This document shows positions 12,371-22,734 of a DNA stretch of 64,000 bases, piece after piece. The position numbers and the translations under genes were made by a program. Source of the DNA: Laetiporus sulphureus 93-53 (lineage: Eukaryota > Basidiomycota > Agaricomycetes > Polyporales > Laetiporaceae); contig NW_024468525.1 in assembly GCF_001632365.1 (NCBI RefSeq), positions 210,335 to 274,334 of the forward strand, read 5' to 3'. Position 1 is the stretch's first letter. The number at the start of each line of letters is the position of its first letter. The notes under the pieces were generated by a model. That model had not been told where the DNA came from. It worked only from the letters and a program-made list of their open reading frames with translations, and made no database searches.

Positions 12371-13459
12371 TTACAATTCAAATATCTTTGGAAGCTCATC
12401 CCAAATCTCCCGTCGCGCCTCTTCATGCCGTTGCTTCATGTAATTAATACATACCCAGCAGAGTCCCCGCTCTTCCCCCTTCTCCTCAATCCACCGGTCA
12501 ATGTTGGTCAGCGCATCACAGGAGGCGAAGATGTCCTCCTGCAGTGCATCGCCTGCCAGCGCTACCAACGACTCGATGCACGAGTCCGGCATCGGACAGC
12601 ATGGGTCGAGGCTTTCCGCGGACGGTCGCAGACATAGTGTGGCGGCACTGTTCGCTTGCATCAGGTTCATCCTGCCGGCTACGCATCTTCGTAGATCGTC
12701 CAGCGATAAGCATTCTCTGCTGCAGTCGGAGCGTACGACGCCTTGCACGAGATGGATAGCATCGAGCTGACAGCACAGGTAGAAGGCGATGGGAAGGAAG
12801 GTGTTCAGTTCGGAAGTCTTGAGCTGCCGTGCAGCATTGATCACGGAGAGGAGACTGGCGTGGTCGTCCGCCGAGAAGGGGTCCAGTTGAAATGGGCTCA
12901 TGGCATTGAACCTCTCGAAGGACCTGGGATACGCTTCCGACAGGCGATGAATCGCCTCTTTATGTAGGACTTGGATGTCGTATTTATGCGCGAGAGATAT
13001 GATTCCGGATGCCACCTCGGGTATCTTATGGTGCATATCCAGGTCACCGAAGAAACTGCAGATGCGCACGCAGGCGTTCAGCGATAGGATGAGTGACAAG
13101 CGGCAAGCTGTGACTGAGACGTACAATCTATCATACAGCGCGCTCAGTGCAAAATCCAGATGGAGTGGGTCGTCCGGCAACCGTAGCATGGGACACGCTC
13201 CCGTGGAGCAGTAATTTGGGGATAGCGGAAGGAAGAGTTCGCGGAACCCGGGCGAACGCTGCATAAGCACACCGCGGTGGACACGGAATCCTCTATCCCC
13301 TGCGATCAAGATGACATTGCCGTCATCATACCACAGATGCGCAACACGTTCAAAGTTTTGCAACTCGGAATGCGCAAGAGCCATGACGGGTCGAGATAAG
13401 TAATCGTCGATAGTTGTTCGTGACAATCGTGACGCTGGGTCGTGAGAGGTATCTACCAT
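12371..13459 (-). CDS. BTB/POZ domain protein
   Basis: The open frame runs 362 codons from the ATG at 13459. A BTB core begins near residue 43 (WYDDGNVILIAGDRGFRVHR, then GVLMQRSPGFRELF). A 69-base in-frame intron is likely at 13056-13124, with donor GTACGT and acceptor CTGCAG. Removing it joins YDRL to FFGDLDMHHKIPEV and gives a 339-residue protein with the expected continuous fold. The C-terminal half has the mixed helical layout of agaricomycete BTB family members, with a Cys-containing segment (CWVCINYM) near the end. Role unknown; protein-protein interaction or Cullin-3 adaptor function is inferred from the fold only. TATATATA at 13606-13613 lies 150 bases upstream of the start. Confidence 0.75.
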   Translation of the reverse strand: MVDTSHDPASRLSRTTIDDYLSRPVMALAHSELQNFERVAHLWYDDGNVILIAGDRGFRVHRGVLMQRSPGFRELFLPLSPNYCSTGACPMLRLPDDPLHLDFALSALYDRLYVSVTACRLSLILSLNACVRICSFFGDLDMHHKIPEVASGIISLAHKYDIQVLHKEAIHRLSEAYPRSFERFNAMSPFQLDPFSADDHASLLSVINAARQLKTSELNTFLPIAFYLCCQLDAIHLVQGVVRSDCSRECLSLDDLRRCVAGRMNLMQANSAATLCLRPSAESLDPCCPMPDSCIESLVALAGDALQEDIFASCDALTNIDRWIEEKGEERGLCWVCINYMKQRHEEARREIWDELPKIFEL

Positions 13460-13842
13460 TGTTCCTCAATACAAGAAATATTGGTGGACCAAGGAGGCAA
13501 TCACTCACCTGGGCGCGAGAATAATTTACAAGTACAGGTTATACAGCAGAAGCGGGGGCGATGCAAAACGATAATGTTCGGGATGAGAAGGAGGGCTCAA
13601 ATTAATATATATACGGTCGTCAACGCCACTCGCGCGCTGCTGGGCTGTAGAACACGTGACCGCGTCGCGCAGGCCGATCACATCCGAGTGGCTTTGCCGC
13701 TGGCAGGTAAACACGAGGCAAGCTACCAAATGTGAACACGAGGCACTACTGAATGTGTGAAACAACATGCGATAGCCGTACAAACCGTGGCGATCAATGC
13801 CAACTTGATTTACAATAGCATCTTGTGCGTGTACAACATCCC
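13460..13842. other. Promoter region of the BTB gene and 3' flank of the M20 gene
   Basis: This holds a TATATATA element at 13606-13613 upstream of the minus-strand BTB gene. A GTGAGT at about 13510 on the minus strand could be a 5' untranslated intron donor. No coding sequence was recognised. Confidence 0.4.
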
Positions 13843-16004
13843 TCATTCTTTCATCTGCTCCTCCCAAGCCTTTCTGACCTACAACAGAACGGTCAGCACG
13901 ACGTCCCACGGCGCGACATACTACAGAGCCGCCATACGCACCTCGCCAGCAAACGCACTATCATCGAGCAACCTGAAGCCCGCCATCGCCAAGCCCTTGA
14001 TGGTGATCAGCGTGGATTTGTGCGCCTCTGCCTTGCCCGCGGCCTCCGTGAACTGCGGCGTGTGATTCGCACCGTTAGGCACCGTCGGAATGGAATATCC
14101 GGGGTGCAAAGCAGGGAGAGCTGTCATGGATGGGTTGGTCAGCACTCCGCGACACTTTTGACCGCAACGTGCAAAGGGGCATCGTACCGTACGTGACATC
14201 GCCCTAGTGTCATGCGATTAGTGCGAATCCAGCTCGTGCGAGATTGCGCGGACGTACAAAATCGGTCGATGCAGCCATGCCCTCTTCAAACACGGTTGTT
14301 ACGCCATAGCGTGCCACAACGTTGGCATATTGGTGCCCTACGAACGTATTCGGACTGTCGGTCACCAATCACACGCTGGATGCTGGGAAAACTATACCAA
14401 GGATGTTATTTTGTCTGAGATCCTTATATCCGACACCTTCAGTGATAGTCAACTTGCAACCTGTGGCATGTGCAGCAGCCCTAAAATGAATGAAGTATCT
14501 GAGTGAGTGGTTCCAGGATACAAGGGTCATCTCACGTACTCGAAGCAGGCTTTTACACGGTCTCGAAGGATTTCGACCTCGCTCCATGTCGGTGCGCGTA
14601 CAATCCAGCGCATCTTGGAGTAGTCCGGAATGACTAGTCAACAGGTAATTTTCGTTCATTTTTGAAAGAAGTCAACATTCCAGCGCAAACACGTACTGTT
14701 AGGAGCCCAGTCCTTTCCACTCACGATTCCATGCACGCGATGAGTAGGCTTTATTTGTTGCCTCAGCACGGAGATACTCGAGTATGCGAGGAAGGCGGCG
14801 TCGAGTGCATTCTGCGCCTCCCATGGTGCCCACGCAGCGTGAGCTCTGCATTGTATCGAGATCAGGAACCTGAGAATCCGTTTAATGAAACTACTTACCC
14901 ATGACCGAAGAATTCGACATCGATCGGCTGGGATGCCAGTGATGGGCCGAGGTAGGCATGATCGACGGGAGTAGCTGAAGGATGGCACCTGTTCCGAGAG
15001 CATGCATTAAATAAGTGACACAATCTAGGATGATCATGACCACGCGCACATAATGCACGCATCCATCTCCTTGTATGCGCCACGCTTGAGGAGAGAGATC
15101 TTGCCTCCTCCACCCTCCTCAGCTTTATTCGAGCCATTCTTCAGCATGCATATATGGATTGACGAAGCGCATACACGTACCCGGAGTACCAAGCAAGATA
15201 ACCTTTCCCGACACATCGTGCTTCTCAAGAGCAGCCTTAATCGCCAGCGCGACGCCGACGCCAGCAATGGCAATCAGGTTGTGGCCGCATGCGTGTCCAA
15301 TACCTGGGAGCGCGTCCATCTCCGAGTTCACGCCGATCACGCGCGGTTTCTCCTTCAAAGCCTTTGCGGAAGTGGACTTGTACGTGTACACCGCACTCCA
15401 GGCAGTCTCGAGGCCGAGATAGTGCGGAATGACGTCGAAGCCATGCGTGGACATGAACTTCGTGAGTTTGTCATGGGTGCGTCTGGAGGGAACCTCCACA
15501 GTCAGACATATCTCACTCAAAAAAAACGACGTCACGAACCTCTCCTCCCACCCAAGCTCCGGGTGATGCAGGATGTCGAGGCTAAGCTCGCGCAGCTCGG
15601 GGTCGAGCTCGTCGATCTTGTCCTCGATAGTCTTCATGACGTCCGCACGGAAGAGGTCTCCCAATGCATGAGCAGCATATGCGGGAGGCTTCTCCGAGTG
15701 TACATCCGTCTTGTGGGCGCCGGGCTCGTAGTAGAGGCCAGCATTGGCAAAATGAGCGTAAGGTGGCTGATATGATCGTATCGAACGTTAACCCACTTGA
15801 TGCGTATAGCCACGTTATGGCACTCACCAGCTCTCCATCACGAACCACCTCGGCGGCATCAACAGTCGGCGCCGTGGGTATCTCGGCGATGCGGGGAGCC
15901 TCCTGGACGCGCGACTGGGACTGGGCTGATGAACGCCTCCGCCAAAATGGCCGAAGGCGAGCGACTGGGAAACACCCGGCTTGAACGTCTGAGCCCGACA
16001 TCAT
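13843..16004 (-). CDS. Peptidase M20-type amidohydrolase (PM20D2-like)
   Basis: This is a multi-exon gene; the start is MMSGSDVQAGCFP at 16004 (or the second Met at 16001), and the end is KAWEEQMKE before a TGA at 13843-13845. Exon peptides in order: ELRELSLDILHHPELGWEER, then GVNSEMDALPGIGHACGHN, ALEKHDVSGKVILLGTP, AEEGGGGKISLLKRGAY, an AHAAWAPWEAQNALDAAF dimerisation segment, and GYSIPTVPNGANHTPQF near the C-terminus. GHACGHN and the EEGGGG motif carry metal-site residues of M20 amidases. The family hydrolyses amide bonds of N-acyl amino acids or dipeptides; PM20D2-like members act on unusual dipeptides. Substrate here is inferred only. Exon borders were checked at both ends but not for every internal intron. 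A LINE lies directly upstream, head to head. Confidence 0.8.
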
Positions 16005-16296
16005 TTCCAGCAGCAGCGCTCAGGTAGGTCCTTTGAGGCGTTCAGCGTCGCCGAAGAAACGGGGACTCATGGAATTCAACCTTTTATAGAGATAGGTAAG
16101 AGAAGGCTGAGATAACGTCCGGGAGCATCGGAGCGCCGATGGTCATAAGCTTGGAACATTACTGCACGCAATGCACAGAAATTGGTTTTTTTGATCACGA
16201 AAGATCAATTCAAATACATTGCTGAACAGCATAGAGTCCTGCAACCCTTCTCTCTCTCTTACCACGATCATCTCTTCAGCGCTTAAACAGTTTTCT

Positions 16297-17871
16297 ATGT
16301 CTCAGCCTCCAGCATCGCAGCCCTCCGGGACGGCGATGAGCTCTACTCAACCACTACCTGGCGAAGATCACGAGATGTCGCCGAATGGCCTTGACGAGGC
16401 CCCTCTCGACACCCCCGACGACGAAATATTGTCGGCCTGCGGTAATGATCTCGCGACGAAACTTGGACGCCTGTCCAACAGCCTCTACGACCGCAGGGAC
16501 ATCACTGCCGAGGAGATCCTCGGCACCCTTAGCAAACTCATGGACCTAACCTCTCTAACCATCCACGACCTCGGCATCGCCAAAGTCTCCCTCCTCGGTC
16601 CTACCTTCGATACTATCGTCGGTGAGGCTGATTCATTTACCTCTCACCTGATCTCGATGCGAGGAGGACCGGCACAACCGGCCTCCAAGAAAGCTCGCAT
16701 CGACGACACGCCGAGCGATGTCATCGCCGACGCAGTCAAGGGCGCCCTTGGCCCTATCATGTCCGATATCATGAGGCGTTTCAACCGCCTCGAGGATGAA
16801 GTGCGGCGCAAGCCTGCCTCACGCTCCACACGTGCACACCCCGATGCTGCTCGCGATACCACGCCGCCGCTTAGCTACAGTCAGGCTACGACAGCTGCGT
16901 CCGCCACCCCTAACAAGGGAAAGCAGGCGCCAGCTAAGGCGAAACCCCAGGCGCCTGTTAAGAAGGCTGCCACGTTCAAACCCACGCTGCTCTCTCTGAC
17001 GGAGGAGCAATACGTGAGGTTACATAAACTCGGTGGCCCCGCCATCACACGTACTGTTTGCAATGCGCTGCGCGCCAAACCCTCTTTCGCGAGGGTGACG
17101 CTGCATGCTGTCACATTTTCTCCGGCTCGTAAGCTCGTGTTCCAGTGGGCGCTCGACACCCCACAAGCCCTGATCACCGAATCCGCGCCCATCGTGCGCA
17201 CCGTACTGGACGTCCCTGCCCCAGCGGTGGGAGGCCAGTCGGACATGCGCCCGGTAGTGCAGTGGACCAAATTCTTCATCCCCGGTTCGGTCATACGGGC
17301 CACGCCTGGCGATCAGCCGTATTCTCCTGAAGCGCTGTGCGCCCATCTTCAGACCAACCCTGCGTTGGCACATGCACACTTCTCCATCATGCCCCGTTTC
17401 CTGTGTCCCGTCGATCAACTGGGGTCGCGCGATCGCGCTCCAATTATGTTCGCTGTTGAGGACCCCTCTGGGACGATCAAGTCATCGCTCCTGGGCAAGG
17501 GGGCCCGCTTCGTGTTTTTGGACTGTCAACGACTTTCTGTAAAAGAGTACACCGACCGCCCCATCTTTGCGCAGTGCACGCACTGCTGGAAGATGGGCCA
17601 CCGTATGTCCACCTGTCCCACAAAGAACCGCAAACCGGCCTGCCGGCTGTGCGGCAGTTTGAACCATCGCGAGGATGCGCACAGTGATGTGTGCAAACCC
17701 TGCATCGATGACCGTGCTGCAAACGGCATATCTGCTCCCTGCACGCATTACAAATGCATAAACTGTGCTGGGCCTCATGCCAGCAATGATGATTCCTGCC
17801 CAACGAGGAAAAACTACCGCCACCCGGCGACGCGTTCCATTCCGTCCCAGGGACTGGCCGATTCTCAATGA
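16297..17871 (+). CDS. LINE ORF1, Gag-like nucleic-acid-binding protein
   Basis: 524 residues from the ATG at 16297 (MSQPPASQPS). The frame is open from 16219 upstream, but without an ATG. The N-terminal third is Ser/Pro/Ala-rich, followed by a basic Lys/Ala-rich linker around residues 205-225. Three Cys/His knuckles lie near the C-terminus: CTHCWKMGHRMSTC, CRLCGSLNHREDAHSDVC and CINCAGPHASNDDSC. ORF1 proteins of this type bind the element RNA and form the ribonucleoprotein needed for retrotransposition. The stop codon TGA (17869-17871) overlaps the ORF2 ATG. Confidence 0.85.
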   Translation: MSQPPASQPSGTAMSSTQPLPGEDHEMSPNGLDEAPLDTPDDEILSACGNDLATKLGRLSNSLYDRRDITAEEILGTLSKLMDLTSLTIHDLGIAKVSLLGPTFDTIVGEADSFTSHLISMRGGPAQPASKKARIDDTPSDVIADAVKGALGPIMSDIMRRFNRLEDEVRRKPASRSTRAHPDAARDTTPPLSYSQATTAASATPNKGKQAPAKAKPQAPVKKAATFKPTLLSLTEEQYVRLHKLGGPAITRTVCNALRAKPSFARVTLHAVTFSPARKLVFQWALDTPQALITESAPIVRTVLDVPAPAVGGQSDMRPVVQWTKFFIPGSVIRATPGDQPYSPEALCAHLQTNPALAHAHFSIMPRFLCPVDQLGSRDRAPIMFAVEDPSGTIKSSLLGKGARFVFLDCQRLSVKEYTDRPIFAQCTHCWKMGHRMSTCPTKNRKPACRLCGSLNHREDAHSDVCKPCIDDRAANGISAPCTHYKCINCAGPHASNDDSCPTRKNYRHPATRSIPSQGLADSQ

Positions 17872-20800
17872 TTCATACACTTTCATTCTTTCAACTAAAT
17901 GCAGCGCGTGAGAATACGCGCCTGCATACCATATTCAATCGACTCCAACCCTCTGTCTTTCTCTGCCAGGAACCCTGGTGGGGACAAATCGGCGAACAGC
18001 AGGTCCATGGGGCAGAAGGTGGCGAGGCCATTTTTGGCACCATCAACCACCCCCAGTGGACGGCATTCTTTACTCCTCATTCCTTGGGTGAGCGTGCTCC
18101 CCGAGCTATCATATTTGTTCACTCCGACATCCTTATCCATTGGCGGGTTTATGTCCGCCGCGATATTATCTCTGATCCCGATATCATTTGTTTGCAGTTT
18201 ACTGCCGGGGACGTCTCGTTTCTCGTCACTAACATATACAACCGTGGGCGAGCTACGCTCCACCGCGAGTTGAACCTTCTCATGGGGGCCCCGGTGCCCG
18301 CCACCCTTCCCATTATTATTGGAGGCGATTTCAACCTTCACCACCAAGCGTGGAGTTGGTCCGCCATCCCTCAATATGATAACACCGCGATCGGTTCGCA
18401 GTTCACTACGTGGGCTGCAAATCGTGACCTTATGCTTCTCAATGACCTCGATGTGCCCACTCGATGTGGCCAGCGAAACCAAACCAATTCCATTATTGAC
18501 CTGACCTGGTCGTCGGTCACTGATAACTTCCTCCCGCAGCAATGGTCTGCACACGACGAGCTCAGGTTTGGATCCGATCATCGGGCCATAACCTGGTTGG
18601 TCCACATCAACTGCCCTGGTGGTGTCGAAGAGGCGCCGCCGCTGGGCCAGCGTATCGATCCAGAAAAGCGCAAGGACTGGCTCGCCGCCCTCGGCTTGCA
18701 GCTGGCCATCAACCCACCTCCGGCTTTCTATCACATCCACGACGATCTGGAACGAGGCGCCGTGGCGCTCATCAATGCTATGCATGCTGCGATCGTGGAC
18801 GTAATGCCCGATCGTAAGCGAGTCTCCTCCCCCACTTCACTGTGGTGGAACGACGACTGTGACCGCGCCGCGGCTGCCGTCTCTGCAGCTGATCCCCTCA
18901 ACAACCACCCCCAACGTCTCCAGCTGCGGTCCACTATCCGAGCTGCCAAGCGAGACTGGGCTAACCACGTTATCCAGAAAGTCCAAGACCGCGATCCTTG
19001 GTCGCTCACATCCTGGTCTGTCGGCCGTCGTCGAGCCCCACTACCTCCCATTCGAGGCCGTGATGGGCTCGCGTTTGAGGTGCCAGCGCAAGCTGCCGCT
19101 TTTCAAGATACGTTTTTTCCTCCGCAGCCGGGCCCACTGCCGGTTGCTCTTCCTGATGATCCTCCTCCGCGTGCAGCACGTCCCTTCGAGGATGTAACTG
19201 GCCCGGAAATCTTTGCCGTCCTTCAGACGGCGTCCAACACCACGGCGCCCGGCGAGTCCGGCGTGACCTGGCGCCTTCTCAAGTGGGCCATGCGCTCGCC
19301 TGCGGGGCATCAATTCATTCCTTTCATTTCTTCTTCCATCGCCCTTGGTCACCTTCCGTCTGCTCTCAAGCGGGCGGTGGTGGTGCTCATTGCCAAACCC
19401 GCTAAACCTGATTACTCGCTCCCTAAAGCGTATCGTCCCATCGCTCTGATGGAGACACTCAGCAAACTCATCGAGAAGGTTGTGGCCAAACGGCTCCTTT
19501 TCGACATTGGACGGTACGAGCTCCTCCCCACTAACCAATTCGGTGGCCGGGATAAGAGCTCGGTCATCGACGCGGGCTTGTCCCTTGTCCATGACGTCCA
19601 AAGCATTTGGCACCGAAAGTGCGATGCTACGTTTCTCGCTCTCGACGTCGAGGGTTACTATGATTCCATCCGCCATGAGCGGCTTTTCCATTCTCTTCGC
19701 ATCCTCGGTTTCCCTGCCCCAATTTGCGATTGGGTGCAATCTTTTCTCACCGGTCGTTCAGTTCGCATTCGCATCGGCGACGAGCTGGCTGACTCGGCAC
19801 CGATTTCAGGAGTCGGCATCCCTCAGGGGTCACCGGTCTCCCCTATCTTGTCTACCATTTATTCCTTTCCCGTCTTCAATTTATTCCACAATGATCCCAA
19901 TGTATTCATCAAAGGCTATGTTGATGATATTGGATTGCTTGCGGAGGGTCTCACACTCGACATGTCCACGGACTTCGCTGTCCGGGCTGTCCCTGTCGTG
20001 AACCACACCCTCGGCCTCCTCGGTCTCCGCGTGGGGGCTGCGAAAACTGAGGGCATCCATTTTCCTCACCTCCCTCTTCACCGTGTACGTTTGCCGATGA
20101 TCACTCTCTTTCCTGGTGAGCGGGACGAATTCATTGTGCCTGCTCGCCCATACACTCGGTGGCTTGGGTTCTGGTTAGACCCGCGCCTCACCTTCCGTCA
20201 CCATGTGCGTGTTATGACGACGCGTGCTATTTCCCGGGTCCAAGCATTCCGTATGCTGGCCAACACCATTCGCGGCATGTCTGTCAAGGCTGCTCGCACC
20301 ATTTATCTTTCCAACATTCTGTCCGTGCTCACCTTCGGAGCACCGGTCTATTTTCATGATTTCCGCCAAGCGACGCTCATTCGACCGTTGCAAATCGCCC
20401 AGAACAAGTGTTTACGCTGGTTCTTGGGGGCTTTCCGCACTTCACCCGTGGATGCTATGCACCACCTGGGCAGTATCCTACCCATGCGATGGCAGCTGAA
20501 TCGCATATGCGACCGTGCCGCCGTCCGATTACACACACTCCCTTCAACTTCACAGGTACTCGCCAGGATGCCTCATCCTTGGCCCATCACCGCGGTCCCC
20601 GAGCCGTACCCGATCCCTATTCGCGTCATCTCCCGGGCCAGGCGCCCGTTAACAATCATCCACCAGTTGGCGCGGCGAACGACTCCAGGCGTCGTCCCCG
20701 TCATTCCCTACTACGCGGCTCCATGGGAGTCCTACCACAAGTGGGGCGATCACATTCACGTCCTCGCCCCGGCACCCCTCAAAGGTGCTTCAAAAACCTT

Positions 20801-21998
20801 CGTCGACGAAGTGCTCCAGCCCAAGCTGGACGAATTTGCCACCCACCCCTCCTGGATGTGGGCATACACCGATGGGTCGCGACTCAAGCATAATCGGGTC
20901 CCTAGAGCGGGCGCAGGTGCGTGCGTGTTTCTGGCCGGAACTCTTCTGCTCGAGCGATCCTGGGGCCTTGGACGTCAGTCCGAGGTGTTCGACGCTGAGA
21001 TGTTCGCCCTCGCTGCGGCGGCGGAGAATGTCTCACGTCTGCTTCGTACCAGGCCGCACGTAGAATGTGTGGTCTTTGCTTCAGATAATCGCGCAGCGGT
21101 GGAGTCGATTCTCGATCTCCGCCCTCACGACTGCCAACTGCATTCCATCCTCTTCTATAGGAAGATAACCGAGATGCTCGAAAGCCGACCGGATCTGCGC
21201 ATTGAAATCGTGTGGATCCCTGGTCATGCTGGCTTTCTGGGCAATGAAATCGTTGACCGTCTGGCGAAGCACGGTGCTTCCTCCCCAGCCACTCATCCAC
21301 CTTCACTGGTGTGGGCGAAGGGATCTGCACGCATAAGAGCCCTTCATAAGTGGAGGCGTGACTTCCGTCGAGACGCACATCCATCCGAATTCCGTGCAGC
21401 AGTCACGACCGAGCCTAAGTTGACCTTGCATTGTTACTTCAAGAAGAACGAAGACCCTCGTAATGTCGAGTGCCGACTTGTCCAGCTGCTCATGGGGCAT
21501 GGCCACGTCGGCAGCTATTACCATCGCTTTGTGGCAGAAGAGTCCACACAATGCCAGTGCCGCACCACTAACCTACAGACACGCGAGCANNNNNNNNNNN
21601 NNNNNNNNNNNNNNNNNNNNNNNNNNNNNNNNNNNNNNNNNNNNNNNNNNNNNNNNNNNNNNNNNNNNNNNNNNNNNNNNNNNNNNNNNNNNNNNNNNNN
21701 NNNNNNNNNNNNNNNNNNNNNNNNNNNNNNNNNNNNNNNNNNNNNNNNNNNNNNNNNNNNNNNNNNNNNNNNNNNNNNNNNNNNNNNNNNNNNNNNNNNN
21801 NNNNNNNNNNNNNNNNNNNNNNNNNNNNNNNNNNNNNNNNNNNNNNNNNNNNNNNNNNNNNNNNNNNNNNNNNNNNNNNNNNNNNNNNNNNNNNNNNNNN
21901 NNNNNNNNNNNNNNNNNNNNNNNNNNNNNCCTGGAAAGAATATTGTGGAAATTCTTCTTCCGCTTCAGACAAGAGCAGCCCGCCTCTTGCTTCTCTGA
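17868..21998 (+). CDS. LINE ORF2: endonuclease, reverse transcriptase and RNase H (gap inside)
   Basis: ORF2 begins at the ATG overlapping the ORF1 stop. An APE-type endonuclease occupies about residues 1-240, with FQLNAARENTR, CQEPWWG, GGDFNLHHQAW and the SDHRAI signature. The reverse transcriptase spans about residues 480-760, with YRPIALMETLSKLIEK, LDVEGYYDSIRHERL, GIPQGSPVSPIL and the catalytic YVDD near residue 683. RNase H follows near residue 1000 with AYTDGSRLKHN, SDNRAAVES and GHAGFLGNEIVDRLAKHG. A run of N from 21590 breaks the sequence. The frame after the gap ends at 21998, but whether it is the true ORF2 end is unknown because the real gap length is not given. Confidence 0.88.
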   Translation: MIHTLSFFQLNAARENTRLHTIFNRLQPSVFLCQEPWWGQIGEQQVHGAEGGEAIFGTINHPQWTAFFTPHSLGERAPRAIIFVHSDILIHWRVYVRRDIISDPDIICLQFTAGDVSFLVTNIYNRGRATLHRELNLLMGAPVPATLPIIIGGDFNLHHQAWSWSAIPQYDNTAIGSQFTTWAANRDLMLLNDLDVPTRCGQRNQTNSIIDLTWSSVTDNFLPQQWSAHDELRFGSDHRAITWLVHINCPGGVEEAPPLGQRIDPEKRKDWLAALGLQLAINPPPAFYHIHDDLERGAVALINAMHAAIVDVMPDRKRVSSPTSLWWNDDCDRAAAAVSAADPLNNHPQRLQLRSTIRAAKRDWANHVIQKVQDRDPWSLTSWSVGRRRAPLPPIRGRDGLAFEVPAQAAAFQDTFFPPQPGPLPVALPDDPPPRAARPFEDVTGPEIFAVLQTASNTTAPGESGVTWRLLKWAMRSPAGHQFIPFISSSIALGHLPSALKRAVVVLIAKPAKPDYSLPKAYRPIALMETLSKLIEKVVAKRLLFDIGRYELLPTNQFGGRDKSSVIDAGLSLVHDVQSIWHRKCDATFLALDVEGYYDSIRHERLFHSLRILGFPAPICDWVQSFLTGRSVRIRIGDELADSAPISGVGIPQGSPVSPILSTIYSFPVFNLFHNDPNVFIKGYVDDIGLLAEGLTLDMSTDFAVRAVPVVNHTLGLLGLRVGAAKTEGIHFPHLPLHRVRLPMITLFPGERDEFIVPARPYTRWLGFWLDPRLTFRHHVRVMTTRAISRVQAFRMLANTIRGMSVKAARTIYLSNILSVLTFGAPVYFHDFRQATLIRPLQIAQNKCLRWFLGAFRTSPVDAMHHLGSILPMRWQLNRICDRAAVRLHTLPSTSQVLARMPHPWPITAVPEPYPIPIRVISRARRPLTIIHQLARRTTPGVVPVIPYYAAPWESYHKWGDHIHVLAPAPLKGASKTFVDEVLQPKLDEFATHPSWMWAYTDGSRLKHNRVPRAGAGACVFLAGTLLLERSWGLGRQSEVFDAEMFALAAAAENVSRLLRTRPHVECVVFASDNRAAVESILDLRPHDCQLHSILFYRKITEMLESRPDLRIEIVWIPGHAGFLGNEIVDRLAKHGASSPATHPPSLVWAKGSARIRALHKWRRDFRRDAHPSEFRAAVTTEPKLTLHCYFKKNEDPRNVECRLVQLLMGHGHVGSYYHRFVAEESTQCQCRTTNLQTREXXXXXXXXXXXXXXXXXXXXXXXXXXXXXXXXXXXXXXXXXXXXXXXXXXXXXXXXXXXXXXXXXXXXXXXXXXXXXXXXXXXXXXXXXXXXXXXXXXXXXXXXXXXXXXXXXXPGKNIVEILLPLQTRAARLLLL
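21590..21929. other. Assembly gap (340 N)
   Basis: A continuous run of 340 undetermined bases inside the 3' part of LINE ORF2. Gaps of this kind commonly arise where a repeated element collapses or cannot be bridged in assembly. Confidence 0.99.
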
Positions 21999-22734
21999 AC
22001 TGTACTATTGTCGATTTCTCATGCTGTACTGCGTTTGAGCGCATCCCGCTCACCACCTGCTCTGGCATACCTTGATGGTGTACTGTCGTGCAGTCGCAAT
22101 GTGGCAGTGTGTTTGATATTCTGCCCCGTCCAGGAACACTCTCGCGTTTTTTGATGCTCTAGAAGCGTTATCTATAGCTGGACGGAATTTGTCCTCCGCC
22201 GGGTACAAATCTAGTAGGACAGCTCCTTTACAAACAGACGAAAGCAATTGCAATTCAAATCATCTCCATAAAAAGAGCGCATCCTGTGCCGATTCACGGT
22301 TCTGCCGATTAGTCTCGGAATGCCGCACAGCCTTGTGCATTTATACTTGCCGATGTCTGCGAGTAATGAGTACAAACGATGCCTCATGTGGACCTTCCGG
22401 CTTCTTGGGCCTGACAGAGCGCCGCCGAGAACTACCAAAACGATGCGACAACCGCAATGCATAACAGTGCAGCTGCACGGACTTTATGGTCAGTGGGTAT
22501 AAGACTGAGGAGATTCAAAGGTAAATTATTAAAAGATTACATTGATATGAAAGCTATCATGACTGACGGGCGTGGAGAGGAGTTTACGGTCTAAACGCTC
22601 TAGATACAGCAAAAAGTAGCGTATGTATTATAACAAAAATTGCAGACGAACACCCAGCCCACACCTCAAACCAACAGATGAAAACAGCAGTTGGCCCGGA
22701 CAAGATCGCTATCGCGGCCTCGTCGGGGACATAC
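21999..22734. other. LINE 3' flank and spacer
   Basis: This may include the LINE 3' untranslated region followed by spacer to the J-domain gene. It has short shadow frames only. No clear A-rich tail, tandem repeat or target duplication was found, so the element end is unresolved. Confidence 0.4.

Larger units (their letters stand above)
16297..22000 (+). mobile_element. Tad1-like non-LTR retrotransposon (LINE), interrupted by an assembly gap
   Basis: The element has the two-ORF layout of LINEs. A zinc-knuckle ORF1 is followed by a large ORF2 with endonuclease, reverse transcriptase and RNase H, overlapping by ATGA. The combination of an APE-type endonuclease with a C-terminal RNase H fits the Tad1/I group found in fungi. 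Both ORFs are open up to the N run, so the copy may be recent. The 5' boundary must lie between 16005 and 16297. The 3' boundary is not identifiable because of the gap at 21590-21929. I found no target-site duplication or poly(A) tail by eye. Confidence 0.88.

Noticed and set aside
13056..13124. In-frame peptide VSVTACRLSLILSLNACVRI as part of the BTB protein
   Set aside because: It is flanked by good splice sites and interrupts the conserved fold, so it is treated as an intron.
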